Assembly: GCF_030863805.1 (NCBI RefSeq)
Contig: NZ_CP132957.1
Location: 310,001 to 374,000, forward strand
Reading direction: 5' to 3'
DNA length: 64,000 bases
Source: Kineothrix sp. MB12-C1
GTDB lineage: Bacteria > Bacillota > Clostridia > Lachnospirales > Lachnospiraceae
Each line of letters begins with the position of its first letter. Positions within the stretch are counted from its first letter, which is position 1. Below the pieces are notes generated by a model. The model made no database searches, was not told the origin of the DNA, and saw only the letters and a list, made by a program, of their open reading frames with translations. Shown here piece after piece: positions 45,518 to 53,678 of this stretch. A program made the position numbers and the translations under genes.

Positions 45518-45575
45518 CTCAATAATATTGAGCTTGATTTATATTGATTTTACACAACTTATTTACACTTGTCAA
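45518..45575 (-). promoter_or_regulatory. Promoter and palindromic operator of the peroxidase gene
   Basis: On the minus strand TTGACA (45570-45575), 17 bases, TAAAAT (45547-45552). Just downstream is CTCAATA-A-TATTGAG (45518-45532), a perfect interrupted palindrome located about 15-30 bases after the predicted start, the position of a repressor operator. The regulator is unknown; it is not a clear PerR box. Confidence 0.65.
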
Positions 45576-45634
45576 TCCTATTCTATATAAAAACTAATTA
45601 TTAAAAGCAAGATATTAAAAACAAATTTCAATAC

Positions 45635-46210
45635 TTAAATATTCTCTGCAAAGTATTCCATCCATATTGGTGAAAAACCTGCCGAGATTGCAGTTCGGGT
45701 TGAAGCTATATTAGGACTCCATGTTGTATAAAAGGGGACCTGATTTCTCTTTTTGCTCTCCATTGCTATTTCTTTCACAAGATATGCCGCAAGACCCTGA
45801 CCTCTATAATCGACAACAGTATCAATACCTATTTGCCATAGGCCATGATGATAATCATCAACAGCTACAACTGCTGCAATATCCTTGTCTTTTCGCGCAA
45901 CTATTGCAAGCACCTCCCCTTTATATTCATAATTTAATGCACTATCGAAGCGATTATCCAAATACAGTTCTGGCAAATTCTCTCCATCCATAATATCAAT
46001 TGCAGGTATATCCGAAAAACTCTCAACACACCAATTGAAAATCTCTTTATCTGCTCTTATCACAGCGTTAGAACCAAACGTTACTATTTCAAAGAAGGTC
46101 TTATCGGTTTCTATTATTATATTTTTTCTTTGTGAAAAGACATCTTCAGGGCAAGACCATGAAGTGGAGATACAAGTTTGTACATACTTAATTTTGTCTG
46201 GTTTTGTCAT
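45635..46210 (-). CDS. GNAT-family acetyltransferase
   Basis: A 191-residue protein with a C-terminal GNAT domain: the acetyl-CoA-binding motif GIDTVVDYRGQGLAAYLVKE is normal (Q/R-x2-G-x-G/A), preceded by AVVAVDDYHHGLWQI. The N-terminal ~90 residues are family-specific. Substrate unknown. The frame is open to 46270, but AAAGGATCAC before ATG 46210 supports the shorter start. Confidence 0.85.
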   Translation of the reverse strand: MTKPDKIKYVQTCISTSWSCPEDVFSQRKNIIIETDKTFFEIVTFGSNAVIRADKEIFNWCVESFSDIPAIDIMDGENLPELYLDNRFDSALNYEYKGEVLAIVARKDKDIAAVVAVDDYHHGLWQIGIDTVVDYRGQGLAAYLVKEIAMESKKRNQVPFYTTWSPNIASTRTAISAGFSPIWMEYFAENI

Positions 46211-46266
46211 ATTGAGTGATCCTTTCAGATGTGGTATAAACTTCCTATGTATCAAAAACTGCATCC

Positions 46267-46605
46267 TCAATTTGCCTGTATAAGAGATTCCATAAAAATA
46301 AGTTGCAAAATATCATAAGGTATCTCCTGATTTAAATAAATCTGCAGCATTCCTTGCGGCGTTATCCTATATTGCTCTAATTGTGACTTATACTTAATGA
46401 TCACAGGTGTTTGAATATTAACATGGTCTTTAAAAGGAATTACTCTTATAAATTTATCTTTCACATAAAAGCTTGGTAATTTAGCCCACATTTTTTCTTC
46501 TATTTCACAAAGTGTACTTTTAATAATAAGTTCTCGTATCGCAATAAAAAGATCTTGTATTTCTTCGTTATATTTCCCCAGGTAAGACTGGACTTCTTCC
46601 CTCAT
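46267..46605 (-). CDS. DUF1801-family (YdhG-like) protein
   Basis: A 112-residue protein with the DUF1801 pattern: YLGKYNEEIQDLFIAIRELI, then EIEEKMWAKLPSFYV and VIPFKDHVNIQ. Family members include the frataxin-like YdhG of Bacillus; the actual role is not certain. The open frame begins three codons earlier (GTG 46614), but GGTGAGG eight bases before ATG 46605 fits better. Confidence 0.75.
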   Translation of the reverse strand: MREEVQSYLGKYNEEIQDLFIAIRELIIKSTLCEIEEKMWAKLPSFYVKDKFIRVIPFKDHVNIQTPVIIKYKSQLEQYRITPQGMLQIYLNQEIPYDILQLIFMESLIQAN

Positions 46606-46671
46606 ATACATCACCTCACCAGTTCAACTTTATAATTATTTCCGACATGTTTGCAAGATACTCCTAGGCTT

Positions 46672-47046
46672 CTAATGTATCGGCCCTCCAATATGCTTAT
46701 CCTTCCTCCACCGGGGAGGTTCCCCATCATCACCCCAGTATTCATCCAGAGTTTTTATTTTTCTTTCCTCTATACTGATAAATGAAGTTACATGAAAGGA
46801 CATCTCCTTTGTCCAAACACGGACAACAGAAATAACTGTATTGCCAATTTGTTCTATGCGCTCAACAGCGCCATCCCAACTCCCCGGGTATTCACAGTTC
46901 GCTCTTATAAATTCCTCAACATTAAATTGCTCGTTTGTATTATGCCACCGAATACAAGCATCCTCATGAAAATACTTTCTCAGTTCTTCTTTATCCTGCC
47001 TCACAATACAGTTCCAGTATTGTTTTATCAACTTCTCCACAACCAC
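46672..47046 (-). CDS. SnoaL/NTF2-like small protein
   Basis: A 124-residue protein with the NTF2-like start: KLIKQYWNCIVRQDKEELRK followed by YFHEDACIRWHNTNEQFNVE. The fold class is typical for a nuclear-transport-factor-2-like or SnoaL domain, used by many unrelated enzymes and binding proteins. No catalytic residues can be assigned. The start is GTG 47046 with GGAGAAGGG upstream. Confidence 0.78.
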   Translation of the reverse strand: MVVEKLIKQYWNCIVRQDKEELRKYFHEDACIRWHNTNEQFNVEEFIRANCEYPGSWDGAVERIEQIGNTVISVVRVWTKEMSFHVTSFISIEERKIKTLDEYWGDDGEPPRWRKDKHIGGPIH

Positions 47047-47261
47047 ATTCCCTTCTCCAAACCATCATTTTATTCGCTGTATGCCACCAATGTCATCTAA
47101 TATCACTGACTATTATTATGAAAAATTATACTATATCTTTTATTAAGCTTCCATATAATTTTATACCTCTTTTATATCCAGGAAATCATAACACTTCTAT
47201 CCATTACTACAACAATGATTTCCTATGATGATTCGGGTGTCCAATCCGAATCTTATGATAT

Positions 47262-47306
47262 AAAAAGTCAGGGTGAAATCTTCGAAAGATTTTTCCCTGA
47301 CTTTTT
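47262..47306 (-). terminator. Terminator after the chemotaxis receptor gene
   Basis: AAAAAGTCAGGG (47262-47273) and CCCTGACTTTTT (47295-47306) form a 12-base-pair stem; the loop contains a second stem (AAATCTT/AAGATTT). It is about 30 bases after the stop. Bidirectional in form. Confidence 0.88.
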
Positions 47307-47339
47307 AATTATGTTTATTTATTTTCTATTATGTATATT

Positions 47340-48656
47340 TTATCTCTTATACTTATCCAGCATCGCTCTTCTGCGTTCTGCCGTCATACCTATCTTTTCT
47401 ACATTTTCGATTAAATCCTTCGTAACAGAAGTAATCTGTTCGGTGGCTTGTTTGCAGTCAGATACAAGTCCTTCGAATTCCAGCATAGCATCGGTAGTCT
47501 CTCTGGCACTTGTCGTATTAGATATAGCAGCATCGGATAATTCTACAATTCCCTCTTTCATCAAATCCTTATGCTGATCTAAAGCATTTACCTCCGTACT
47601 TATCTCATCAATAGAAGCTCCTACACTCATAATTTCATGATTCAGATGCGCAAATATCTCCTTTGTTCTGCGGATCTTCTCATTCTGCAGTACAAAAGCA
47701 TCGGATACCTTCTGCGTCACTTCCACACTTTCATCGGAATTCGATATTAACAAATTAACAATCTTACTGATATGTTCCGAGGATTCTCTCGATTGATCTG
47801 CTAAAGTCCTGATTTCTTCGGCAACCACTGCGAAGCCTTTCCCCTGCTCTCCTGCTCTGGCTGCCTCAATAGAAGCATTCAGCGCAAGCAAGTTAGTCTG
47901 ACTGGCAATTCCCGCGATAATATCCGTTGCCTGACGAATTTCCTGTGCCGATTGATTGGTAAGATTCGTCTGATTTCTAACATTTTCAATTGAAACGCTA
48001 TTCTCTTCACTGATTGTTACTAGCTCCTGCATAATCTCTTCGGAGGAACGATTATAATCCTTCATCTTATCCGCACTTCCTGTCAGCGCTTCGATGTTGG
48101 ATGCAATTACTTCTATGGCATGGCTGATATCGATAATCTCTTCTTCAATACTCTTCGTCTGATTAGCCTGTGACACTGTATTATCCGCAATACTTTCCAC
48201 TTCACGGCTCACCTGCTCCAAAGCTGTTGTCATATTGCCAAAGGACTCTTTGAAATCACCGGAAAGAGAGTCCAGAGAATCTACCGCATTACGGATTCCT
48301 ACCACTACTTTAGCAAATGACTGCATCATCTCATTTACACTGCGCATCATCTGTCCTAACTCATCATTGCGTTTCGTCAGCTTATTACCGTCGAGCAATA
48401 TCGTTCCATCAGCAATCTGATCGAAATTTCTCGCCATTTTTCCCAGGTTCTTCAAGATAACCTCAATCACTGCAAAGATTCCCGCACCGATGCCCAGCAA
48501 AAGTAAAACGAGAACCAATGCCGCCGTTCCGGCCGACATCCCCTGTGCTTCCACCTTAAATAGAAAAAATACCATTACCAGGGCAAATATAACCTCCGGT
48601 ATCATAATCATCACTAAGAGGCGAAGCCATGCCCCCTTCTTATTCGTTTCCTCCAT
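47340..48656 (-). CDS. Methyl-accepting chemotaxis protein without an extracellular sensor
   Basis: A 438-residue receptor. Two membrane helices (about 13-33 and 41-63) are separated by only a few residues, so there is no sizeable external ligand domain. A HAMP-like region follows and then the signalling domain, whose hairpin tip reads [19 protein letters not shown]. Such a receptor may sense membrane or internal signals. It would act through CheA/CheW to the CheY encoded at 7.6 kb. It ends at a strong terminator. Confidence 0.93.
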   Translation of the reverse strand: MEETNKKGAWLRLLVMIMIPEVIFALVMVFFLFKVEAQGMSAGTAALVLVLLLLGIGAGIFAVIEVILKNLGKMARNFDQIADGTILLDGNKLTKRNDELGQMMRSVNEMMQSFAKVVVGIRNAVDSLDSLSGDFKESFGNMTTALEQVSREVESIADNTVSQANQTKSIEEEIIDISHAIEVIASNIEALTGSADKMKDYNRSSEEIMQELVTISEENSVSIENVRNQTNLTNQSAQEIRQATDIIAGIASQTNLLALNASIEAARAGEQGKGFAVVAEEIRTLADQSRESSEHISKIVNLLISNSDESVEVTQKVSDAFVLQNEKIRRTKEIFAHLNHEIMSVGASIDEISTEVNALDQHKDLMKEGIVELSDAAISNTTSARETTDAMLEFEGLVSDCKQATEQITSVTKDLIENVEKIGMTAERRRAMLDKYKR

Positions 48657-48731
48657 ATGTATCCAAGTTCCTTTCTTTTATCATGATTACTTTTATCATA
48701 CAAGTCTTACTACGATACCGCCTTAATTCTT

Positions 48732-49133
48732 CTAATCTATCAACTTGTATATCGTATCCTCTTCCTTCTTAACTCTCGCCGTTATCTTATTCAGAATCGT
48801 GTTAGCATCCCTAGCGAAGGAAGCTTTTGCTTCTAATAGCTTGGGCTTTGTATTATACTTTTCTTTAAACTCTGTAAATTCCTTCGCAAGTCCGCCCATT
48901 TCATCGATATAAGACTCTATGGCAAACCCGGTATTTCCTTTTGCCAACAAACTTGGATAGAGATATTTATCCTCCATCGTCAAGTGGATATTCAACTTTC
49001 CTGCAAGCGTATTAATATGCTTCGCAATTTCACCCGCTTCTTCCTCCGAAATATCAGAAGATGCCTTCGATTGAAGAAATTGTATTTCTTCCGCAATGTT
49101 TTCATGTTGTTCTAAATAACTCTTAAGATTCAT
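48732..49133 (-). CDS. Hemerythrin-like protein
   Basis: A 133-residue four-helix protein. Candidate iron ligands are His in YLEQHENIAEEI, His in AKHINTLAGKLNIHLTMEDKY (in two parts) and Glu in the same helix. Hemerythrin-like domains bind oxygen or nitric oxide at a di-iron centre, but a full set of ligands is not certain, so sensing or protein-binding is possible. The ATG at 49133 has AAGGAGG nine bases upstream; the frame is open to 49169. Confidence 0.72.
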   Translation of the reverse strand: MNLKSYLEQHENIAEEIQFLQSKASSDISEEEAGEIAKHINTLAGKLNIHLTMEDKYLYPSLLAKGNTGFAIESYIDEMGGLAKEFTEFKEKYNTKPKLLEAKASFARDANTILNKITARVKKEEDTIYKLID

Positions 49134-49374
49134 TCGCTGAACCCTCCTTCGTAGGAATAATATGGTCATGATTCTACCACATTTTTCTATTCGTTACCAC
49201 AGGATTTTTCCTTCTTATTTTTTTATTTATAATCTTACTATTTATTTTATTTTCTTCATTTTATTTTAACAATTTATAAAATAAAATTTTCCGCTAAGGT
49301 GGATCCATGCCATAGCCCTCTCATAATTATAGTTATTTTTCATATAATATAATTTTTTTGCGCCAACCAGCAAA

Positions 49375-50133
49375 CTAATAAAATAGCTGTAAGATCAGAT
49401 AAATCACAGGTTGGTGAAGAAGATAAATAATCAGAGAATGTCTGCCCATAAATGAGAACATCTTCCCCCTGCTTCTTTGGAGAAACGGCTGTCTTAAAAA
49501 TTCACGCTGCTTCGCATACCGATAGATAAAATATCCTGTCACAAATAAAAAAAACCATGGGAAAAAGGAAAAATAGTCGATAGAGAAAAACTGCCTGTCC
49601 GTAAATCCAAGAAAGGTCATGCCATTTCCTTTTTCATACCATTCTTTTGGCAGTTCAGCCAAAACCCAGTTGCCAATTCCCAAATATCCCGAATTGATTC
49701 TTTTCATCACAACAAAAAGCAAAAAAGATAGTATAACGCCTACTTTAGATGGAATTCGTCGTAAAACCGGATAAAGCGGAATCATAACGAGCATACAACT
49801 CCCTAATAACGTCAGCACACCGAATACAACTCTCTGCTGCGGGGTCGCAATTAAAGTTATTGCTGTCACTAACAGCCCTGCGCCAAATACAATAACTCCC
49901 CGCCTTAACCTGTGTCTTCCCATCGGCCAACAAAATCCTGATAAAGCAATAAAAGTCCAGCAAATGCTCTGCTGCCATATATAGGCCGCTTCCGAACGAA
50001 ACCAAGCCCAATCCCATCCTGCAATATAGACCAGATCCCAGGCTGTATGATATAAAATCATACTGATTAACGTCATTCCCCGTAAATAATCCAGATATCC
50101 ATATCTCGTACCGCTTTGCTGTTTTTTGCCCAT
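49375..50133 (-). CDS. Membrane acyltransferase-like protein (DUF1624/HGSNAT family)
   Basis: A 252-residue, very hydrophobic protein with about seven membrane helices. The start YGYLDYLRGMTLISMILYHT is the signature of the heparan-alpha-glucosaminide N-acetyltransferase-like DUF1624 family (R-G-hydrophobic-His). The end FMGRHSLIIYLLHQPVIYL matches as well. It probably transfers an acyl group across or at the membrane; the substrate is unknown. It is transcribed divergently from the peptide locus. Confidence 0.83.
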   Translation of the reverse strand: MGKKQQSGTRYGYLDYLRGMTLISMILYHTAWDLVYIAGWDWAWFRSEAAYIWQQSICWTFIALSGFCWPMGRHRLRRGVIVFGAGLLVTAITLIATPQQRVVFGVLTLLGSCMLVMIPLYPVLRRIPSKVGVILSFLLFVVMKRINSGYLGIGNWVLAELPKEWYEKGNGMTFLGFTDRQFFSIDYFSFFPWFFLFVTGYFIYRYAKQREFLRQPFLQRSRGKMFSFMGRHSLIIYLLHQPVIYLILQLFY

Positions 50134-50596
50134 TTATTAGCTCCTGTTCTTACGTTTCTTTATTTCTTTTCGTGCTTTCCTGATTGATTGTGATTGTATA
50201 AGAATCCAAGCAGCAAGTCAACTACTCAAAAAGCCAATATCGCAAAATGCTTACTTCGAGGATAAAATGCGTATCTCGGGGATAAATCATGTACAAAAAT
50301 TATATTTTTATTTAAAATACAGTCAATAGCTTTACTCATAACATATAATTCTTACAATTTATTTTTTGTATAAGGTTTGATAAGTATATTTTGTATTACA
50401 GCATGTATTTTTCAACGATTTCAAAATATGAAAGCGCGCAGTTGGAATTGTTGCAAAAATAAAATGAGGAGACGCAAAACAAACTTGAGTAGGTAATTGT
50501 GAAACACCCAAAAGATACTCGATATGAATCGACATTTTAGTCATTTCTATGTTTCTCAGGCACCTATCAAACCAAACAGTAAAAGGAGAAGAAAAA
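50134..50596. other. 463-base AT-rich divergent intergenic stretch with imperfect direct repeats
   Basis: It separates the minus-strand acyltransferase from the plus-strand precursor gene and must hold both promoters, but I see no near-consensus pair for the precursor. Two 21-base imperfect direct repeats (ACTTCGAGGATAAAATGCGTA at 50253-50272, and one at 50273-50293 sharing GGGATAAA and TGTA-type ends) are spaced two helical turns apart, as an operator could be. No gene is seen. Confidence 0.45.
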
Positions 50597-50758
50597 ATGA
50601 AGGAAATGAAAAAGACAAAGAAATTGAACAAGAATAGTAATGTTATGAAAAATACTATCAGAGCGTATGCATGTGCTTGTGAAACACATGGTTGTAACGA
50701 ATCGTGGCAAGACTACGGGATGCGAGTGAATACCAGAGGAGCAGGACGTCAAGTATAA
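50597..50758 (+). CDS. Cys-containing RiPP precursor peptide
   Basis: A 53-residue peptide. The Lys/Asn-rich leader (residues 1-22) ends MKNTIRAYACAC, and the core has Cys26, Cys28 and Cys33, then a Trp/Tyr/Arg-containing tail. AAAAGGAGA ten bases upstream fixes the ATG at 50597; the longer open frame to 50549 has no ribosome binding site. The KNT..AYAC motif resembles the CLI_3235/TIGR04065 family of clostridial putative bacteriocins, and a radical SAM enzyme follows. Modification of the Cys residues, such as thioether links, is expected but not shown. Confidence 0.82.
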   Translation: MKEMKKTKKLNKNSNVMKNTIRAYACACETHGCNESWQDYGMRVNTRGAGRQV

Positions 50759-50807
50759 TGATACTACTTCTGCCAAACAGATAAACGTATCTAATACAAC
50801 ATAGTTA

Positions 50808-50845
50808 AGAATAAGGATATTTGTTTTTACAAATATCCTTATTCT
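50808..50845 (+). terminator. Strong hairpin between precursor and maturase (attenuator-like)
   Basis: A perfect 17-base-pair stem, AGAATAAGGATATTTGT with ACAAATATCCTTATTCT, around TTTT (50825-50828). The stem is followed by an A/T-mixed stretch, not a pure T-run, so read-through to the maturase is likely. It would give more precursor mRNA than enzyme mRNA, common for RiPP loci. Confidence 0.7.
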
Positions 50846-50870
50846 ATATAAATTTATAGGAGGCCATCGG

Positions 50871-52253
50871 ATGAACCCTATTTATAAGACATTTTCAACG
50901 TTAAAAGGATTCTACGTTTATGATAGAGGTACCAATTCCATTATTAACCTACAAAAAGAAGAATTTGATCAATTGAATAAATATGATAATGAAACAATTA
51001 TACAATTTAGGGAAAAGGGCTATTTGGAGGATAATACTATTGAAAAAATATGGCATTCTGACATGAATTATCTTGAATATTACCTTCGAGATAGTCTAGA
51101 GCATCTCACCATACAATTAACACAAAATTGTAATCTAAGATGCAGTTATTGTCCTTATACTGGAGGATATGATAATAGAAGGCATTTTAACAAAGCCACT
51201 TCTATAGAGACAATACAAAAAGGAATTGACTATCTATTCACTCATTCTCAAAATACAACACAACTTTCAATTGGATTTTATGGGGGTGAACCATTGTTGG
51301 AAATCCCTTTGCTTAAGAAAGCCGTTGCATACATAGAAGAAATAAAAGAGGGAAGAAATGTTTACCTCACTCTGACCACCAATGGAACTTTACTATCGGA
51401 TGATAATGTGGAATATCTTATAAAAAAAGATATCCATGTTCTTCTTAGTCTGGATGGCGCAAAGGAATATCATGATGCTAACAGAGTATTTCCTAATGGT
51501 AAAGGTTCCTTTGATGTTATTATGGAAAAACTCCGCCATCTAAAGCAACAGTATCCGGCGTTTTTTTCCAAACTTATGATCAACTCTGTTATCAGCACCA
51601 ACAATGATCTTTCCTGTACTAACGATTTTTTTAATGCAAATCATGTTTTGGAAGAATTGAACGTAAACATGAATACGATAAATGAAAACAACTCTAAAAC
51701 TATCATACAATATGATGAAAATTTTAAAATAATAGATGATTTCGAAACATGTAAATCATATCTATATATGATCGGAAAGATTTCTCAGAGGCATGTGTCA
51801 AAGTTATATAAATTGAATGAGGGGAAAATATACAGTACATATAAAATACTAAAACCTTATAAAATGCAAAAAAAGGAATCTCATCCTGGCGGCCCATGTC
51901 TTCCTGGAGTTACCCGCCTCTTTATGGATGTGAATGGATATTTCTATCCTTGCGAAAGGATTAGTGAAACATCTGAAATCATGCGAATCGGTCATATTAA
52001 TCAAGGAATTGACCTGAAAAAAGCAAAATATCTGCTTAATGTAGGTTCCGTCACAGAAGAAGAGTGTAAAAATTGTTTTGCATTTAATTTTTGCAAAGCT
52101 TGTTGCGCATGTGCTGATGGAAATACAGAACTATCAAGGGAAAAGAAACTTACTTATTGTGACGGTATCCGATATATGGCATTAGAAGACATGAAGCTAA
52201 TTACAATGCTTGAAGAATTTAACTATAAATTTACCACATCAGCATATAAATGA
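50871..52253 (+). CDS. Radical SAM/SPASM peptide maturase (CcpM-like)
   Basis: A 460-residue radical SAM enzyme. The cluster motif is LTQNCNLRCSYCPY with Cys87, Cys91 and Cys94; GGEPLLE follows, and the C-terminal SPASM region contains Cys-rich segments (CLPGVTRLFMDVNGYFYPC and CKNCFAFNFCKACCAC) for auxiliary clusters. The first ~80 residues may be a RiPP-recognition domain. I recall this family as TIGR04068 (Cys-rich peptide radical SAM maturase). AGGAGG lies seven bases before the ATG. It is expected to act on the precursor encoded just upstream. Confidence 0.9.
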   Translation: MNPIYKTFSTLKGFYVYDRGTNSIINLQKEEFDQLNKYDNETIIQFREKGYLEDNTIEKIWHSDMNYLEYYLRDSLEHLTIQLTQNCNLRCSYCPYTGGYDNRRHFNKATSIETIQKGIDYLFTHSQNTTQLSIGFYGGEPLLEIPLLKKAVAYIEEIKEGRNVYLTLTTNGTLLSDDNVEYLIKKDIHVLLSLDGAKEYHDANRVFPNGKGSFDVIMEKLRHLKQQYPAFFSKLMINSVISTNNDLSCTNDFFNANHVLEELNVNMNTINENNSKTIIQYDENFKIIDDFETCKSYLYMIGKISQRHVSKLYKLNEGKIYSTYKILKPYKMQKKESHPGGPCLPGVTRLFMDVNGYFYPCERISETSEIMRIGHINQGIDLKKAKYLLNVGSVTEEECKNCFAFNFCKACCACADGNTELSREKKLTYCDGIRYMALEDMKLITMLEEFNYKFTTSAYK

Positions 52254-52261
52254 GGATAAAT

Positions 52262-53374
52262 ATGAATAAAAAATTAATGATATACCCTTTTAACAAACGC
52301 GTAAATTCAATTGCCAAATATGCCCAATTATTAGAAAATTACATATTAATTGCAGCAGTATCTCCCAAAAGCTATGGATATGAGGGAAAAGATATTTCTT
52401 GCATAGACGGTAGTTCATTTGTCGGTATCACAATTACTTCTGCTTTTCAGGAAAGTCTTGAGAAATGTGACAGCGTCCTTTTTTCTGCTAGTACTTTTCT
52501 TATAGATTTGAGTTATTATGAGGAGCGGATACAAGAGGCTTTTAACTATAACAAAGAAGTATTAATTACAAAGGAATTAGCAGAGAATTTTATCCTTAAC
52601 AAAAAAAATATTCCATCTAATGTGAAAGTACTTGGAGACAATCCCCCTGGCAAAAAAATATCATATACCGAAATAAAACATATTCAAGAGATTCCTGTTC
52701 CAGTTATGACAATTTTTCAAATAGGAGAATTTTGTAACGGTTTTGATACTCAACTACTGATAACCAAAAGATTTGAGGAAGAGGGCTATCGAGTAAGCAA
52801 AATCAGTTCCTGCCCACTCGGCAGCATATTCGGTATGCATATGCTGCCAGATTATATCTACCAATCAAATATGACTTACGAAGATAAAATTGTTAGCTTT
52901 AATCATTTTCTTATTTCCATTATTGATGAGGAGCAGCCCGATATCCTTCTATTGCAAATTGAAGAAGCCATTCTACCATATAATGATAAAGTTACTAATC
53001 ACTTTGGAGTAATTCCTGAAATCGTTGCTCATGCTGCCCAAGCAGATATAGGTATATTGAGTCTTTACTATAATGATTTCTATGACAAAGAATATCTTGA
53101 CCATTTAAGAGCCTTTTGCAGATATACGCTGAATATAGAAATAAATTACATTAATATGGCAAATACAACTATGTCAATTCAGGAATTTGATATAATGAAG
53201 CCCATACATTATGTCCTCGTTGATTGGAATATAGTAATCCACTCTATTTCCTCTGATTATAAAAACTATGACTGCCTATTTTTTAACACTTACGATTTAA
53301 GCAGTGTGGATACTGTATATTATGATATAATAAATCATCTTTCACAAAATAAAGAAACCGTTAGAATCTGGTAG
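52262..53374 (+). CDS. Peptide maturation system protein (TIGR04066-like)
   Basis: A 370-residue protein that I recognise as TIGR04066 family, found beside clostridial Cys-rich peptide maturases. It starts MNKKLMIYPFNKRVNSIAKY; its second half (from about IPVPVMTIFQIGEFCNG) resembles the P-loop part of DUF1611 proteins but lacks a clear Walker A. GAGG precedes the ATG at 52262; the frame is open 12 bases further, overlapping the maturase stop. The S8 peptidase at 62471-63943 has a related C-terminal domain. Precise function is unknown. Confidence 0.8.
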   Translation: MNKKLMIYPFNKRVNSIAKYAQLLENYILIAAVSPKSYGYEGKDISCIDGSSFVGITITSAFQESLEKCDSVLFSASTFLIDLSYYEERIQEAFNYNKEVLITKELAENFILNKKNIPSNVKVLGDNPPGKKISYTEIKHIQEIPVPVMTIFQIGEFCNGFDTQLLITKRFEEEGYRVSKISSCPLGSIFGMHMLPDYIYQSNMTYEDKIVSFNHFLISIIDEEQPDILLLQIEEAILPYNDKVTNHFGVIPEIVAHAAQADIGILSLYYNDFYDKEYLDHLRAFCRYTLNIEINYINMANTTMSIQEFDIMKPIHYVLVDWNIVIHSISSDYKNYDCLFFNTYDLSSVDTVYYDIINHLSQNKETVRIW

Positions 53375-53387
53375 AAAGGATACATAT

Positions 53388-53648
53388 ATGATAGATAAAA
53401 AGACGATAATACACCAGCTTAAAGATGTAATATATAATTTATTGCAGATAACGATTTCTGATGAAAACACTAATTTATTTAGTAATAAGATTGATATTTC
53501 TCCGGTAAATATGGTTTATTTATTACTAGAGATGGAGAAAGAATTTTCCATTACAATAAATGATCAATTTTTTGACGAACTTCCCTGTATTACTATCAAT
53601 CATCTAGCAGATGCCATATGTATTTGTACCGAAACAAATATATCATAA
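53388..53648 (+). CDS. Acyl-carrier-like small protein (TIGR04069-like)
   Basis: An 86-residue protein with an acyl-carrier-like helical pattern. The region ISPVNMVYLLLEMEKEFSI aligns with the DSL-centred helix of ACPs, but the residue at the phosphopantetheine serine is Pro (or the Ser is shifted by one), so it may not be modified. Such acyl-carrier-related proteins accompany TIGR04066 systems; their role is unknown. AAAGGATAC precedes the ATG. A decayed copy lies at 58324-58419. Confidence 0.78.
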   Translation: MIDKKTIIHQLKDVIYNLLQITISDENTNLFSNKIDISPVNMVYLLLEMEKEFSITINDQFFDELPCITINHLADAICICTETNIS

Positions 53649-53678
53649 ATTATAAAAATATGGGAGAACAATTTAGAA

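Noticed and set aside
49170-49374. AT-rich stretch considered as an attachment site or origin-like region
   Set aside because: It shows only A/T runs, with no repeats, no integrase nearby and no recognisable DnaA-box cluster.
50359-50631. A 90-codon minus-strand open frame over the precursor gene start
   Set aside because: It is antisense to the precursor and its ribosome binding site, AT-rich and Phe-rich, without family features.
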